Below, piece after piece: positions 53,081-62,355 of a stretch of DNA of 64,000 bases. Below the pieces are notes generated by a model. The model made no database searches. It was not told the origin of the DNA and saw only the letters and a list, made by a program, of their open reading frames with translations. The stretch spans positions 1 through 64,000 of the forward strand of contig NZ_FOXO01000016.1 of the NCBI RefSeq assembly GCF_900115735.1. Direction: 5' to 3'. The translations under genes were made by a program, and so were the position numbers. The number at the start of each line of letters is the position of its first letter. Position 1 is the stretch's first letter. This stretch comes from Butyrivibrio proteoclasticus. GTDB taxonomy: Bacteria; Bacillota; Clostridia; Lachnospirales; Lachnospiraceae.

Positions 53081-53890
53081 TCATTCCTCCTCTTTTAGAA
53101 ACGCCATGATCTCATCATAGGTTCTTGGGCTGTTCTCCACTGCTTTCAAAAGTTCCTGCTTTCGCTGTGCACTGGCCTTTTGATCTGAATAGTACAGGTG
53201 GAAGTATCGCTCTTCTTCATCCGATGCATAAAGCTGATGGCGGACAGTCATTCCATACGTCTTGTATTTTCGAATGTTGCATTCCCGCTTATTCTCGAAC
53301 TTTCCTCTGTTCTCAAGAATCAGGCCGCTGACAAAAGTGGCCATTCCTTTGACCATGATCACAAAGTCATAGCCGCACTGATCCATGTACCGGATGTTTT
53401 CCTTGCTGAAGTATCCCCGGTCAAGGATGAAGCCTACTCTTTTATAGCCGTATCCCTTTGCTTTTTCCAGCATGAACTGCAGCTGTGAGATGTCTACAAT
53501 ACTTCCCGGGTACTGCTCATAAAATAGAGGCTCCCGGTTGTTTGTATCATAGGCAACTGCATAATTGAAGATTGGCAGATTCCTCGGATCCTTTGCATGT
53601 CCGAACTCAACCATCTCAATGTCGCCGGCCTGACAGTTCTTATTCGCTGAATCATAAGATATATATATCTTTTCCCTGTGGTCTCGGGTCGCATTCCATT
53701 CGTTCAGGAACCCTATACTCTGATCATCTGTAATTGAAGCAAAGAAGTCAGAAACCTTTGTATCGCTGTATATATGCATCTTCTCTGTAAAAAGAGGATG
53801 ATTATACGCATACATCGGATAATACTGTCCGGCATTGTTCTCACAGACGATCGAGTACGCACACAGGTCAAGGAACAGCCCGCAAACCCG
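53081..53890 (-). pseudogene. Transposase fragment, IS1634/IS4 DDE type
   Basis: The frame from about 53890 reads LFLDLCAYSIVCENNAGQYY, then YNHPLFTEKMHIYSD, the first catalytic Asp in YISYDSANKN and the second in GFILDRGYFSKEN. A TAG stop lies just before the start of homology, and the normal N-terminal 100 or so residues are missing. The frame ends at KEEE before the region with the third catalytic residue, Glu. It is therefore an inactive internal piece. Confidence 0.8.
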
Positions 53891-54021
53891 CTATTTTCTT
53901 GGTTTTTTTCAGTGTCACTCACTTCAGCTTCTCATTGAGTGAGAAATCTCGTGGGAAGTTCAGGATTTTTACAAATAATTATCTATTTATCACTAAATTG
54001 ATAATGATTTTGAACAAATAT

Positions 54022-55689
54022 CTACACCGTTTCTATAATACAAGAATGATGCTTAAATCCTTCACTTGTACTTGGAACATCCCTATCATAATTGATACCA
54101 ACAAGCAGAATGTTTCCTTTGTAATGCTCTAATCTACTTGGGTAGTTTCGCCTTTTTATTTGAGATAATGCGGTCTCGACATCCTTGTTATACTTGAGCT
54201 CTACTACCATTGCCGGCTTATTGGGATATAGTGGAGAAGGAATAAAAGCTATATCCGCATATCCTTTTCCGGTATCCAATTCCAAAATCATAGTATAGTA
54301 TTTTTGAGCAGCGTAATATGCATACTGAATTGCATAGCTTAATGCTGACTCATCATTATATGTTTTATTGCCAGTCAAATCGTGCACTTGCTCAATCAAC
54401 TCAGCAACTTTTATGGAATCCTTATCCCATGTGGCTTTTAGCAATTCCTGTGAAACTTCAAATGCCTTGAAGCTACCAACCCATTCACTTCCTTTTGTAG
54501 ATGTCTTAAACTCATCAAGAATCTCTTTATTTGGAATGTACACTTCACTTGCTGCATCGTCATATCCTAAATATCCCAAATGTATAAGAAGCGATAATAC
54601 ATCATCTTTGCTGGTGAAAGTAGTCATATCATTTTGATAAGTTGACGTATCCACATGTAGTCGAGCTCCATCCATCAACAGTGTAACCGCTTCCTTAAGC
54701 CCATCATAGTCCTTAACTATATAGTCAGCCAGTGCCTCATATGTTTCTGTTTTATTCCAATAATCCTTAACTAAACCAGTTCCAACAGCTTCAACTACAG
54801 ATAACGGACTATACAAAGAATGTTTGATTCCTTCCAAAGTTTTTCCGGTTGCTTTCAATTCTTCATGGTTTGGATCAGGGGGAATAACATCACTCACTTC
54901 ATACCCATCGTACCACTCTTTAATTGTCTCATAATCCCGCCCATAACTCTTGCATAAATCCATAACTTCAGCCTTGGTAAATCCGGTATATTTAGCAAGC
55001 TGTCTGGGAAACATCATTGAATATTCGGTGAACATATTAAGTGCTGAGTGCTTTCCATATTTTTTTATTGGCAGAATTCCTGTCATATATGCCAAAGCAA
55101 TATAGCTCTTGTCTTTGAAAAGATCTCGTAAATAATTCAGATAGTTTTCTTGTCCTTCTTTATCAAATGGAAATTCTCTGAATACAGCATCCCACTCATC
55201 TATGACAATAATAAACTGCTGCCCTGTTTCAGCATACACGTCTTCTATAGTCTGGATCATATCTTCGCTGTCAAAATAGTCAACATTAGGATATTTTTTC
55301 TTTATCTCTCTGGAAACGAGTTTCTGCATCGCATCAAGAGCTTCATCAAAGTTGTTTTTGTTCCGTGTAAACTTGGTCATCACGATTCTTAATACATCAA
55401 ACTTTCCAAGATATGCATCCCATGCAAGATTTCCAAATTCTCCATTAGCATCAGCCAGTTTAAGATTACTGAACAGTTCTCTACTATCTGCTTCTCTGTC
55501 ATAGTAAGCACAGATCATGTCCACAGCCATTGTCTTTCCAAATCTACGTGGTCTGGAAACACTTACATATTTTTGTTTAGTTTTAACAAGTGTGTTTAAA
55601 TAGGCTATCATTTCAGATTTATCTATATAAATTTGAGAATTTACTGCTTCCAAATATGATTCTTTTCCCGGATTCAAAAACTGTCCCAT
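54022..55689 (-). CDS. AAA-ATPase-like protein with PD-(D/E)XK nuclease-type C-terminus (DUF1703)
   Basis: The 555 residues begin with the AAA-ATPase-like domain PF09820 (KYVSVSRPRRFGKTMAVDMI is its P-loop-like motif, and FIIVIDEWDAVF the Walker B region). The C-terminal part is the DUF1703 domain with GYADIAFIPSP and AMVVELKYNKD, the D..ExK nuclease pattern. These proteins are abundant in Lachnospiraceae and Bacteroidetes, and their role is unknown. The ATG at 55689 has TTGGAGAAAG upstream; an earlier TTG is less likely. It stands alone in the accessory island. Confidence 0.88.
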   Translation of the reverse strand: MGQFLNPGKESYLEAVNSQIYIDKSEMIAYLNTLVKTKQKYVSVSRPRRFGKTMAVDMICAYYDREADSRELFSNLKLADANGEFGNLAWDAYLGKFDVLRIVMTKFTRNKNNFDEALDAMQKLVSREIKKKYPNVDYFDSEDMIQTIEDVYAETGQQFIIVIDEWDAVFREFPFDKEGQENYLNYLRDLFKDKSYIALAYMTGILPIKKYGKHSALNMFTEYSMMFPRQLAKYTGFTKAEVMDLCKSYGRDYETIKEWYDGYEVSDVIPPDPNHEELKATGKTLEGIKHSLYSPLSVVEAVGTGLVKDYWNKTETYEALADYIVKDYDGLKEAVTLLMDGARLHVDTSTYQNDMTTFTSKDDVLSLLIHLGYLGYDDAASEVYIPNKEILDEFKTSTKGSEWVGSFKAFEVSQELLKATWDKDSIKVAELIEQVHDLTGNKTYNDESALSYAIQYAYYAAQKYYTMILELDTGKGYADIAFIPSPLYPNKPAMVVELKYNKDVETALSQIKRRNYPSRLEHYKGNILLVGINYDRDVPSTSEGFKHHSCIIETV

Positions 55690-55779
55690 ATCTTTCTCCA
55701 AGCATAAGTATTATTAAAAAGCAACCGCCATCTATCTTCATTCTAATTGACGTATTTCTATTTTACAACTTCGTTTATC

Positions 55780-57048
55780 TTATATCAGATTCAATTCCAC
55801 CCTCCTTAAAATTTCCGGAAGAATTTTCACAGAATTTACTTTATATCTTTCTCGTAAGGTATCCAGAAGTTCCTTTTTTGTGATTTCTGGCAATTCGATC
55901 GTGCTACAGAATATACACAAAGCCGCATCTGCTACCTGCTTACTAAAAGGGCTCATCTGGATCAAAAGACTGTCAATCAAAAGAGATATTCCGGAAAAAA
56001 CATCTGTCCCATAGGAAGTAAATGATATCTGCTGAAGAGAATAAAATGGCTCAACTTCTGAATAATCAAGGTCCGATGTGTAAAGATCCTGCAAATAGCT
56101 GTTAGCCATTTCTACCATATTTCCGGTAATGTCAGACATTCTTACCCAGAAGCCCTCTTCGTCACATTTTCTGGCAGATACAGCCATCGGAAGGCTTGTC
56201 GCCCCTCTTGTAATAAAAAGATTTATAGTATATTTATCACTTCCTAAGACATGTGAACTGATGGATTCCGGAAAAACATAAACTTCCTGATTGGTTCTTT
56301 TTATTGGTTCTCTTTTTGCAACTCCGTTTTTATTGTTTTCATGAAAAGAAACAATTACTTCCTCTCCCTTTGTCGCATCAAGCTTAATATATACAGAAAT
56401 CCGATAGTACTCATCGAGCACACAAATTGCATTATCAAATTTCTCCTGAGTCTTTACCTCTTTTATCATAAAAGGCTGGATATGTTCCAGATATTTCTTG
56501 ATATAATCCAATTTATCAACACCGATAAAATCAAAATACTTGAAAAGATGCTTGTTAAGACCAGAAGCGTGTTCTGACTCGTCAAGCTTTATTCTGTCCA
56601 GTCTTGAAAGCCTGCGAAGCCTCTTGCACAGAAGTTTCTTGCCTGCTAATTCATCGTCTTGCTTTTCGTGGGTGGTGCTCTCTGATTCTATCGGAACTGT
56701 TTCACCATTTATTTTCATCAATTCCAGCACATATGAATAAATCCTCTTCTGTTGCCCGGCATCTGCGTTTCTAAACAATTCGATGAGGTTCTTCTCATCA
56801 TTGCTTAATGAAAAAGAATAGTCTATGTTCTCTTTTGAGTTACTTGAATCTGCATCATCATCCAATAATTCATCTAGTGACACTCCCAGCACATTGCATA
56901 TAACCGGAAGTTTCGCTGCAGATGGATTAAAGCCTTTTCTCTTCCAATCGCTGATAGTGCTCTCTGCTATTCCTGTCTTCATCGAAAACTCTTTTTGTGT
57001 TATACCTCGCTTCTTAAGAATTTCAAAAATCTTGCTTCCTATCTGCAT
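55780..57048 (-). CDS. XRE-family regulator with large unknown C-terminal domain
   Basis: The first 65 residues are an XRE HTH (LKKRGITQKEFSMKTGIAES, then TISDWKRKGFNPSAAKLP). A linker with an acidic stretch (LDDDADSSNSK) follows, and then about 280 residues I do not recognise (for example HLFKYFDFIGVDKLDYIKKY). The gene is preceded by GGAGG and by a strong promoter within a 19-bp palindrome. The long C-terminal region probably senses a ligand or partner. It is not an ImmA/IrrE protein, since no HEXXH is seen. Confidence 0.75.
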   Translation of the reverse strand: MQIGSKIFEILKKRGITQKEFSMKTGIAESTISDWKRKGFNPSAAKLPVICNVLGVSLDELLDDDADSSNSKENIDYSFSLSNDEKNLIELFRNADAGQQKRIYSYVLELMKINGETVPIESESTTHEKQDDELAGKKLLCKRLRRLSRLDRIKLDESEHASGLNKHLFKYFDFIGVDKLDYIKKYLEHIQPFMIKEVKTQEKFDNAICVLDEYYRISVYIKLDATKGEEVIVSFHENNKNGVAKREPIKRTNQEVYVFPESISSHVLGSDKYTINLFITRGATSLPMAVSARKCDEEGFWVRMSDITGNMVEMANSYLQDLYTSDLDYSEVEPFYSLQQISFTSYGTDVFSGISLLIDSLLIQMSPFSKQVADAALCIFCSTIELPEITKKELLDTLRERYKVNSVKILPEILRRVELNLI

Positions 57049-57066
57049 AGAACCTCCATAAACCTA

Positions 57067-57133
57067 AAAAGCTACAATTCGATTAGTCGGATTCGTTTAA
57101 TCGAATTGTAGCTTTTACAATCTTATGAGTCAA
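57067..57133 (-). promoter_or_regulatory. Promoter with overlapping 19-bp palindrome, XRE gene
   Basis: On the minus strand TTGACT (57133-57128), a 17-base spacer and TACAAT (57110-57105) form a near-consensus promoter. The -10 box lies inside the right arm of a perfect inverted repeat, 57067-57085 and 57098-57116 (core GCTACAATTCGATTA). The palindrome spans about -16 to +34 and is well placed for autorepression by the XRE protein. It is followed by TTTTT, so it may also act as a terminator for read-through from iolC. The bases 57134-57335 are AT-rich and hold no gene. Confidence 0.7.
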
Positions 57134-57335
57134 GCACCACCTCACGATGGTCACCGATTTTAATATAATAAAAAATGTTCTTGCATTATGTTTTGCCTTT
57201 ATCTGGATTCTTTCTATCAGTTGTGTTTTTCGAATCACAAAAACAAAATATTGTAGTTCTCATTTATAAAAAATATGTAAACTTGCATTTTATTGCTATT
57301 TTAGAAAGTTTCCTTGCATTTTCAGGTCTTTATTT

Positions 57336-58352
57336 TCATCCTCTTGCAATCATCTCGCCGTACTCAGCCTTCTCTTCCTCGATGAACTTTCTGACTTCTT
57401 CTGTTGTTGGAAGTTCTTCTGAGCAGGAGTGACTCTTTACCATCATTGAAGCTTCTGCACTTCCAAACTCAAGGCAGTCGATCATATCCCAGCCTGAGAA
57501 GATTCCGTAGAGGAATGCTGATGCGTAGCCATCCCCACCGCCAAAACCTTTAAGGGCCTTTACAGGGAATGGCTTTATTGAATATTTTTCTCCATCCTTA
57601 GTATAAGCGGTTGAGCCTTCTTTTCCATGCTTGATAAGAACTATCTTGGCATTCTCATTGAACCAGGCACCTGCGCTCTGCTCATCGTTTCTGCCGGGCT
57701 CAATAAGTTTCTCAGTACGGTCAAACTCTTCTCTTGATCCCATGATGATGTCCGCCTCTTTTGCAACAGCCGCGTAGTAGATTGAGATTTCGTCATCATT
57801 TTTCCAGTTGTATGCTCTGTAATCTATATCGAAGATTACTCTTGTTCCATTCTTTTTCGCAAGCATAACTGCCTTTAAAGCGGCCTCTCTTGATGGGCTT
57901 GCAGCCAGTGCTGTTCCCGATATCAAAAGAGCTTTACTATTCGCGATATAATCCTCATCAATATCCTCGACAGAGAGCTGAAGATCTGCTATCTCATTTC
58001 TGTACATAAGAATGCTGCTCTCTGTTGGAGAAAGAATTTCAGTAAAGGTAAGACCAAGTTTCTCACCTCCTGTGCATCTTGTGATATGAGAAGTATCAAT
58101 TCCTTCTTTTTCCATGAAGTGGATAACAAAATCTCCAAACTGGTCATCGGAAACCTTGGCAAAAAATCCCGCTTTAAGGCCATGTCTTGTCACGCCAATA
58201 GAGGTGTTGGCTGGAGATCCGCCCAGGTACTTTTTAAAAGTAGTACACTCTTCAAGTGGATGAAAATAATCTACAGGATTAAAGTCTATAGCTATCCTCC
58301 CCAAGAAAACTATGTCCATTTTCCTATTCTGATCAAACTCTACATACCTCAT
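57336..58352 (-). CDS. iolC: 5-dehydro-2-deoxygluconokinase
   Basis: IolC phosphorylates 2-deoxy-5-keto-gluconate with ATP. The 338 residues are a PfkB-family kinase: substrate region KYLGGSPANTSIGVTRHGL, and the catalytic anion hole LKGFGGGDGYASAFLYG, with Asp as the base. The C-terminal KSHSCSEELPTTEEV is characteristic of IolC. AGAGGG lies upstream of the ATG. It is separated from iolD by 7 kb of accessory genes, although both belong to one pathway. Confidence 0.93.
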   Translation of the reverse strand: MRYVEFDQNRKMDIVFLGRIAIDFNPVDYFHPLEECTTFKKYLGGSPANTSIGVTRHGLKAGFFAKVSDDQFGDFVIHFMEKEGIDTSHITRCTGGEKLGLTFTEILSPTESSILMYRNEIADLQLSVEDIDEDYIANSKALLISGTALAASPSREAALKAVMLAKKNGTRVIFDIDYRAYNWKNDDEISIYYAAVAKEADIIMGSREEFDRTEKLIEPGRNDEQSAGAWFNENAKIVLIKHGKEGSTAYTKDGEKYSIKPFPVKALKGFGGGDGYASAFLYGIFSGWDMIDCLEFGSAEASMMVKSHSCSEELPTTEEVRKFIEEEKAEYGEMIARG

Positions 58353-58497
58353 CTCTATACCCTCTTTTTTACAAAGATTTTCCTCTTGAACTAAAATGCT
58401 GAAATATTCTTCAACTTCGTTTTTGTAATAACCTATCCTTCTCTAAAAAAATCAGCAAAACCCAGTTACTTATCTATAATATCTTTCCCCAATATTT

Positions 58498-60162
58498 TTA
58501 AAACTGGCTCCTCTTATTCCTTACAGTAATTGTATGGTCAAATCCTGTGTAATCTGTAAAGTATATTGTTGATGCACCTGCGTTCCTAAGCTCGGAATCC
58601 TCTTTACCCTCCATAAATCTGTGAGCACCAAAAGCCGGTCCCACAATAAGAGTATCCATGTGATTAGAAAGCTCTACGTAATCGTCTTTTACAGTAAGTG
58701 CTTCATTTCCTGTAAGATGAGTTGCAAGGTGGCCATTTTCAAGGAATGTTGCCCCTGTAAATGAGAGCTCGATTCTCCAAGGTGCCCCCTCTACGCCGCT
58801 TGTCTTAACACGTACATCGATTCCGTCTTTATCTTTTGACTCTGTAACCCAAACATCGATGTCCATGTCAGGACCCATTTTCTTGTCTCTCTTGGAATTA
58901 TCCATCTCCCACCAGTCACTGGTAGCAGGTCTTTTCTCATCTGTCCAGGGAAGGTAATACCAGCCGTGCATAGTCTGGTGCAGGTGAACACCGCCCTCTA
59001 TCTCTTCCATTGTCTCTGCCTTGAAAGCTCTGTGCTCGCAGAAACTTCCTGCGACCTTCATCTCCATCTTTATTGATCCGTTATGGAAATATAGGAAGTT
59101 GGACTTGCCACTCATAGCTGTGTATGTATATCTTCCGGACTTATTTCTGGAAATTCCTGAATTCTTATAGAAAACATGATAATCAGGATTTCCATAAAGT
59201 CCCTCATGCTCTATTGTTCTCCATTCCGGATACCACATGAAGTAGATCAGGCTGTCCGGAGAGAGCATATTCTTTTTCTGACAGATATCAATTATTGTGT
59301 TGCACATTTCATAGAACTCAGGGATGTTGTGACGCTGTCCCATGAGCATGTATTCTGTGTAGTAATCTGTTGGATATGAAAGTCTGTCCTTATCAAATCT
59401 TGTGGAGTTAGCAGTATAAACAGATCCGTCCGGTTCCCAGTAATGAAGCATCATGTGAAGGTTTCTTACTGCATACTCTTCGTACTTCTTATCTCCTGTT
59501 GCCTCTGCTAAAGTGATCATGGCGTCATTATTTACACGGTTGTAGTTACCTGCTGACTTCTCGGCAAACTCTCCATCTTCGTTACAATCAATGCCTTCTG
59601 CAAGATACTCATTTGCACGTCTTACCATATCATCATTGTTGAAAATCTTTGCACACTCCATAAGGGTTGATGCGATTGCCCATCTGTGGTTAGGTGTATG
59701 GAATCCACCAGTCATGATTCCGTAAGCTGCCTTTTCAATGATTCCGCTGATCGTCTCAAATATTTCCTGCTCTTCTTTTGTTTTCTTATCACCAACAATA
59801 TCTCTTAGGTAAAAGAAAAATGGCATAAGCTTCTTTATGGAAAAAGCAGTATCAGGTGCAGAGTTGAAATTACATGTAACATAGTCATAAAGACCTGTAT
59901 CATGCTGCATCTTTTTGGCAAAGCCAAGACCAAGTCTGATTCTCTTCAAAAGAGCTTCATCTCTATACAAAGAGCTGTCGCTGTTACAGTAAAGAGCTAT
60001 CATGGATGCTGTTCTATAAATTGTGTACTTGGCATCCAAAATATGGTTGTCATCCAAAAAAGCTCCTGCATTTGGACTATCTTCATCCATGATCTGCTGG
60101 CGCATTGACTCATAAACCAGCTCCTCTGTGTCCTTTAAAATTATCTGATAGTGTTTTTCCAT
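58498..60162 (-). CDS. Predicted (alpha/alpha)6-barrel polysaccharide lyase or hydrolase-like protein
   Basis: The 554 residues have a helical N-terminal half, with GGFHTPNHRWAIASTLMEC near 150 and KSAGNYNRVNNDAMITLAEA near 215. The C-terminal half is beta-rich, with LSNHMDTLIVGPAFGAHRFM. This layout resembles heparinase II/III-type lyases and related enzymes, in which a His in an N-H-x-W-like motif is catalytic. No signal peptide is seen, so it would act in the cytoplasm. It lies after a GH105 enzyme and a ROK kinase. The exact family and substrate are unknown to me. Confidence 0.6.
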   Translation of the reverse strand: MEKHYQIILKDTEELVYESMRQQIMDEDSPNAGAFLDDNHILDAKYTIYRTASMIALYCNSDSSLYRDEALLKRIRLGLGFAKKMQHDTGLYDYVTCNFNSAPDTAFSIKKLMPFFFYLRDIVGDKKTKEEQEIFETISGIIEKAAYGIMTGGFHTPNHRWAIASTLMECAKIFNNDDMVRRANEYLAEGIDCNEDGEFAEKSAGNYNRVNNDAMITLAEATGDKKYEEYAVRNLHMMLHYWEPDGSVYTANSTRFDKDRLSYPTDYYTEYMLMGQRHNIPEFYEMCNTIIDICQKKNMLSPDSLIYFMWYPEWRTIEHEGLYGNPDYHVFYKNSGISRNKSGRYTYTAMSGKSNFLYFHNGSIKMEMKVAGSFCEHRAFKAETMEEIEGGVHLHQTMHGWYYLPWTDEKRPATSDWWEMDNSKRDKKMGPDMDIDVWVTESKDKDGIDVRVKTSGVEGAPWRIELSFTGATFLENGHLATHLTGNEALTVKDDYVELSNHMDTLIVGPAFGAHRFMEGKEDSELRNAGASTIYFTDYTGFDHTITVRNKRSQF

Positions 60163-60228
60163 AATATGCCTCCAACTGCAAATTATTCATATCTTTTGTA
60201 AGCATCTTTAAGTACATGCTTTAGTAGT

Positions 60229-61212
60229 TTATCCTCTGTCGATCAGCGCTGCACCGATAATACCTACATCTCCGGCATCGCTTATTCCATGAGCAAGCAT
60301 GATCTCTGTGTTCTTTTCACTGGTTCTGGAATATATTCCTTTGGCAACCTTCTTTTTAAGATCATCCAGGAAAAGATCTGCTGCCCTTGTTATGCCGCCG
60401 CTTAAAACAAGCACATCCGGCTGAAGGATGTTGATAAGATTTGTTATTCCCTCAGCCAGATATGTAGTAAATCCATCAAGGACCTCCAGCGCAAGCCTGT
60501 CTTTTCGTCTTACCGCTTCAAAAAATATCTCTCCATCTGCATTTTCTGCTTTTCCACAAAGCTGCCACAGCAGAGACTCCTTATCCACATCTTTTTCCAT
60601 TGCTTCTTTTGCCTGGTTCATAAGTGCTGTTGCAGAAGCATAGTCTTCAAAACAACCTTTCCTTCCGCAGTTGCAATCGACGCCGTCAAGATTGATAGTC
60701 ATATGTCCAAACTCTGCTGCCGCGAAATTGACACCTCTGAGCAGCTTCCTGTTAATGATGATACCTCCGCCTATTCCGGTTCCAAGAGTTACCATCATGA
60801 AATTGTCCACATCATAGCCGCCCGTGATGTACTCACCAATTGCAGCCGCATTGCCATCGTTGTCAAAAGAAGTTTTCCTGCCCAGCTCTGCTCCCAGGGC
60901 TTCTTTAAGCTTTGGTAAAAAAGGTACCTCTTCAAAGCCAAGATTATTGGCATACATGATCCTGCCTGTGGTCAGCTCCGCCGTTCCCGGAACGCCCACA
61001 CCAATGGCTTCTATATCCGATTCTGACAAATCTTTATCCACAAGGATCTTCTTTATTGTCAGTGCAATGGCATCTATCATCTGCTCAGGCTCACTTGCCT
61101 CAGATGTTTTTATTGATGTCTTAACAACTATGTTGTAAGCCTCATCTACTAGTCCTATAGCAATATTTGTTCCGCCAACATCTACGCCTATTCTAAACAT
61201 ATCTTTTCCCAT
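60229..61212 (-). CDS. ROK-family sugar kinase
   Basis: The 327 residues show the N-terminal phosphate loop GVDVGGTNIAIG, the catalytic segment SFDNDGNAAAIGEY and the zinc site CNCGRKGCFEDYAS. It lacks a DNA-binding domain, so it is a kinase rather than a NagC/XylR repressor. It lies between GH105 (16 bases) and the lyase-like gene. The sugar is not defined; a hexose or amino sugar from the same degradation route is likely. Two possible ATG codons lie four codons apart. Confidence 0.88.
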   Translation of the reverse strand: MGKDMFRIGVDVGGTNIAIGLVDEAYNIVVKTSIKTSEASEPEQMIDAIALTIKKILVDKDLSESDIEAIGVGVPGTAELTTGRIMYANNLGFEEVPFLPKLKEALGAELGRKTSFDNDGNAAAIGEYITGGYDVDNFMMVTLGTGIGGGIIINRKLLRGVNFAAAEFGHMTINLDGVDCNCGRKGCFEDYASATALMNQAKEAMEKDVDKESLLWQLCGKAENADGEIFFEAVRRKDRLALEVLDGFTTYLAEGITNLINILQPDVLVLSGGITRAADLFLDDLKKKVAKGIYSRTSEKNTEIMLAHGISDAGDVGIIGAALIDRG

Positions 61213-61228
61213 ATCTCTTCCAGTATTA

Positions 61229-62320
61229 TCACGCTTTCAACACCTCTAAAAGGAACAGCATTGCCAGAGCCTGTCCATAAGGCATTGGCTTGATCTCAAT
61301 CTGCTTGTAGAAGTCCTTTGACTCACGTCCCATTGGTGTTCCGTAAGAAACCTGATTAACAGTGCCGTCATCTGCGATATTTGCAAGTACTGGATCAAGT
61401 GCCTTAAGTGCAACCTCTTTGTACTTTGGATCAATAAGTCCCATTCTCACTGCCTTTAAAATACCATAGGCAAATCCACATGTAGCGCTGGTCTCCACAT
61501 ATGAAGTCGCATCATCTACAAGTGTGTGCCACATTCCGCTTTCATCCTGATACTTCTCAAGTGCTTCTACCTGAGCATTAAGTGCTTCTATCAAAAATCT
61601 TCTGTCTGCGCCTTCAACTTTTGCAATTGAAAGATACTCAGGCACTGCCATTGTAAACCAGCAGTTTCCGCGGCCCCAGAGGGCTTCTGCAAAGTTGTGA
61701 TTTCCTTTAAAGGTCCATCCATGGAACAAAAGACCTGTCTTATGATCTACCAGATATTTGATATGTAAAAGGAACTGGTATCTGGCCTCCTGTCTGTATT
61801 CGTCGTTATCTTCTATTTCTCCCATGCTGGCAAGAAACATAACTGTCATGAAAAGAGTATCATCCCAGAGTTCCTGATCATTTTCACTATCTGAAGTCCT
61901 GTGAGTAAAACCACCTTCTTTAGTTCTTACAAAGTCCTTCATTATAGCCTCTGCCCACTCATGACAAACTTTTCTATATGTAGGGTTCTCTTTTTCCTTA
62001 AGGATAAAAGATAAAGGAAGGAGAGGAGCTGTAGTATTTATATTTTTTGCAGGAAGTCCAAGAGAAATCTCTTTTTCATAAAACTGGTTAAGAAATTTGA
62101 GATACTCCTCTTTTCCTGTCTCTTCGTACATCTGCAAGAGGCCATAAAGTCCAACGCCCTGAGTCCACTCCCAGTGCTGATATCTTGACACATCATCTCC
62201 TGCCAGATTTTTTGACTTCATATTTTCCAAAAAATATTCATCATCCTCGTAAAGGAATTTCTGGAAACTGTCTGCCAGAATTTTTAATGTGCTTTCAATC
62301 TTTTCATTATCGACTTTCAT
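61229..62320 (-). CDS. GH105 unsaturated glucuronyl/galacturonyl hydrolase
   Basis: GH105 enzymes (YteR/YesR type) remove the unsaturated uronic acid left at the non-reducing end by polysaccharide lyases, through hydration of the double bond. The 363 residues carry the (alpha/alpha)6 signature YQHWEWTQGVGLYGL and the catalytic Asp in LWDDTLFM near residue 144, with ALWGRGNCWF further on. It is cytoplasmic. The ATG has AAAGAGG upstream and is only 35 bases from the divergent AraC start. It heads the GH105-ROK-lyase unit. Confidence 0.92.
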   Translation of the reverse strand: MKVDNEKIESTLKILADSFQKFLYEDDEYFLENMKSKNLAGDDVSRYQHWEWTQGVGLYGLLQMYEETGKEEYLKFLNQFYEKEISLGLPAKNINTTAPLLPLSFILKEKENPTYRKVCHEWAEAIMKDFVRTKEGGFTHRTSDSENDQELWDDTLFMTVMFLASMGEIEDNDEYRQEARYQFLLHIKYLVDHKTGLLFHGWTFKGNHNFAEALWGRGNCWFTMAVPEYLSIAKVEGADRRFLIEALNAQVEALEKYQDESGMWHTLVDDATSYVETSATCGFAYGILKAVRMGLIDPKYKEVALKALDPVLANIADDGTVNQVSYGTPMGRESKDFYKQIEIKPMPYGQALAMLFLLEVLKA

Positions 62321-62355
62321 TTGATACCTCTTTCTTTTTCATATATACTATTCTC

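Larger units (their letters stand above)
52503..53964 (-). mobile_element. Remnant of an IS4/IS1634-type insertion element
   Basis: Inverted sequences TTTCTCACTCAA (52511-52522) and TTGAGTGAGAAA (53935-53946), each with CCTGAA/TTCAGG further out, bound a 1.46-kb unit. It holds a transposase piece missing both its N-terminal part and the region of the last catalytic Glu, plus a small conserved gene. It cannot be mobile on its own. Confidence 0.65.

Noticed and set aside
53713..53922. 69-residue frame at the right side of the IS remnant as the transposase N-terminus
   Set aside because: Its sequence does not match a transposase; the homologous frame is a different one and begins near 53890.
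57180..57325. Three CTTGCATT repeats after iolC as a regulatory array
   Set aside because: The repeats are short, irregularly spaced and in AT-rich sequence downstream of a gene, so chance is likely.
62185..62355. Longer N-terminus for the AraC regulator
   Set aside because: The extra 57 residues are antisense to the start of the GH105 gene and lie outside the expected domain.
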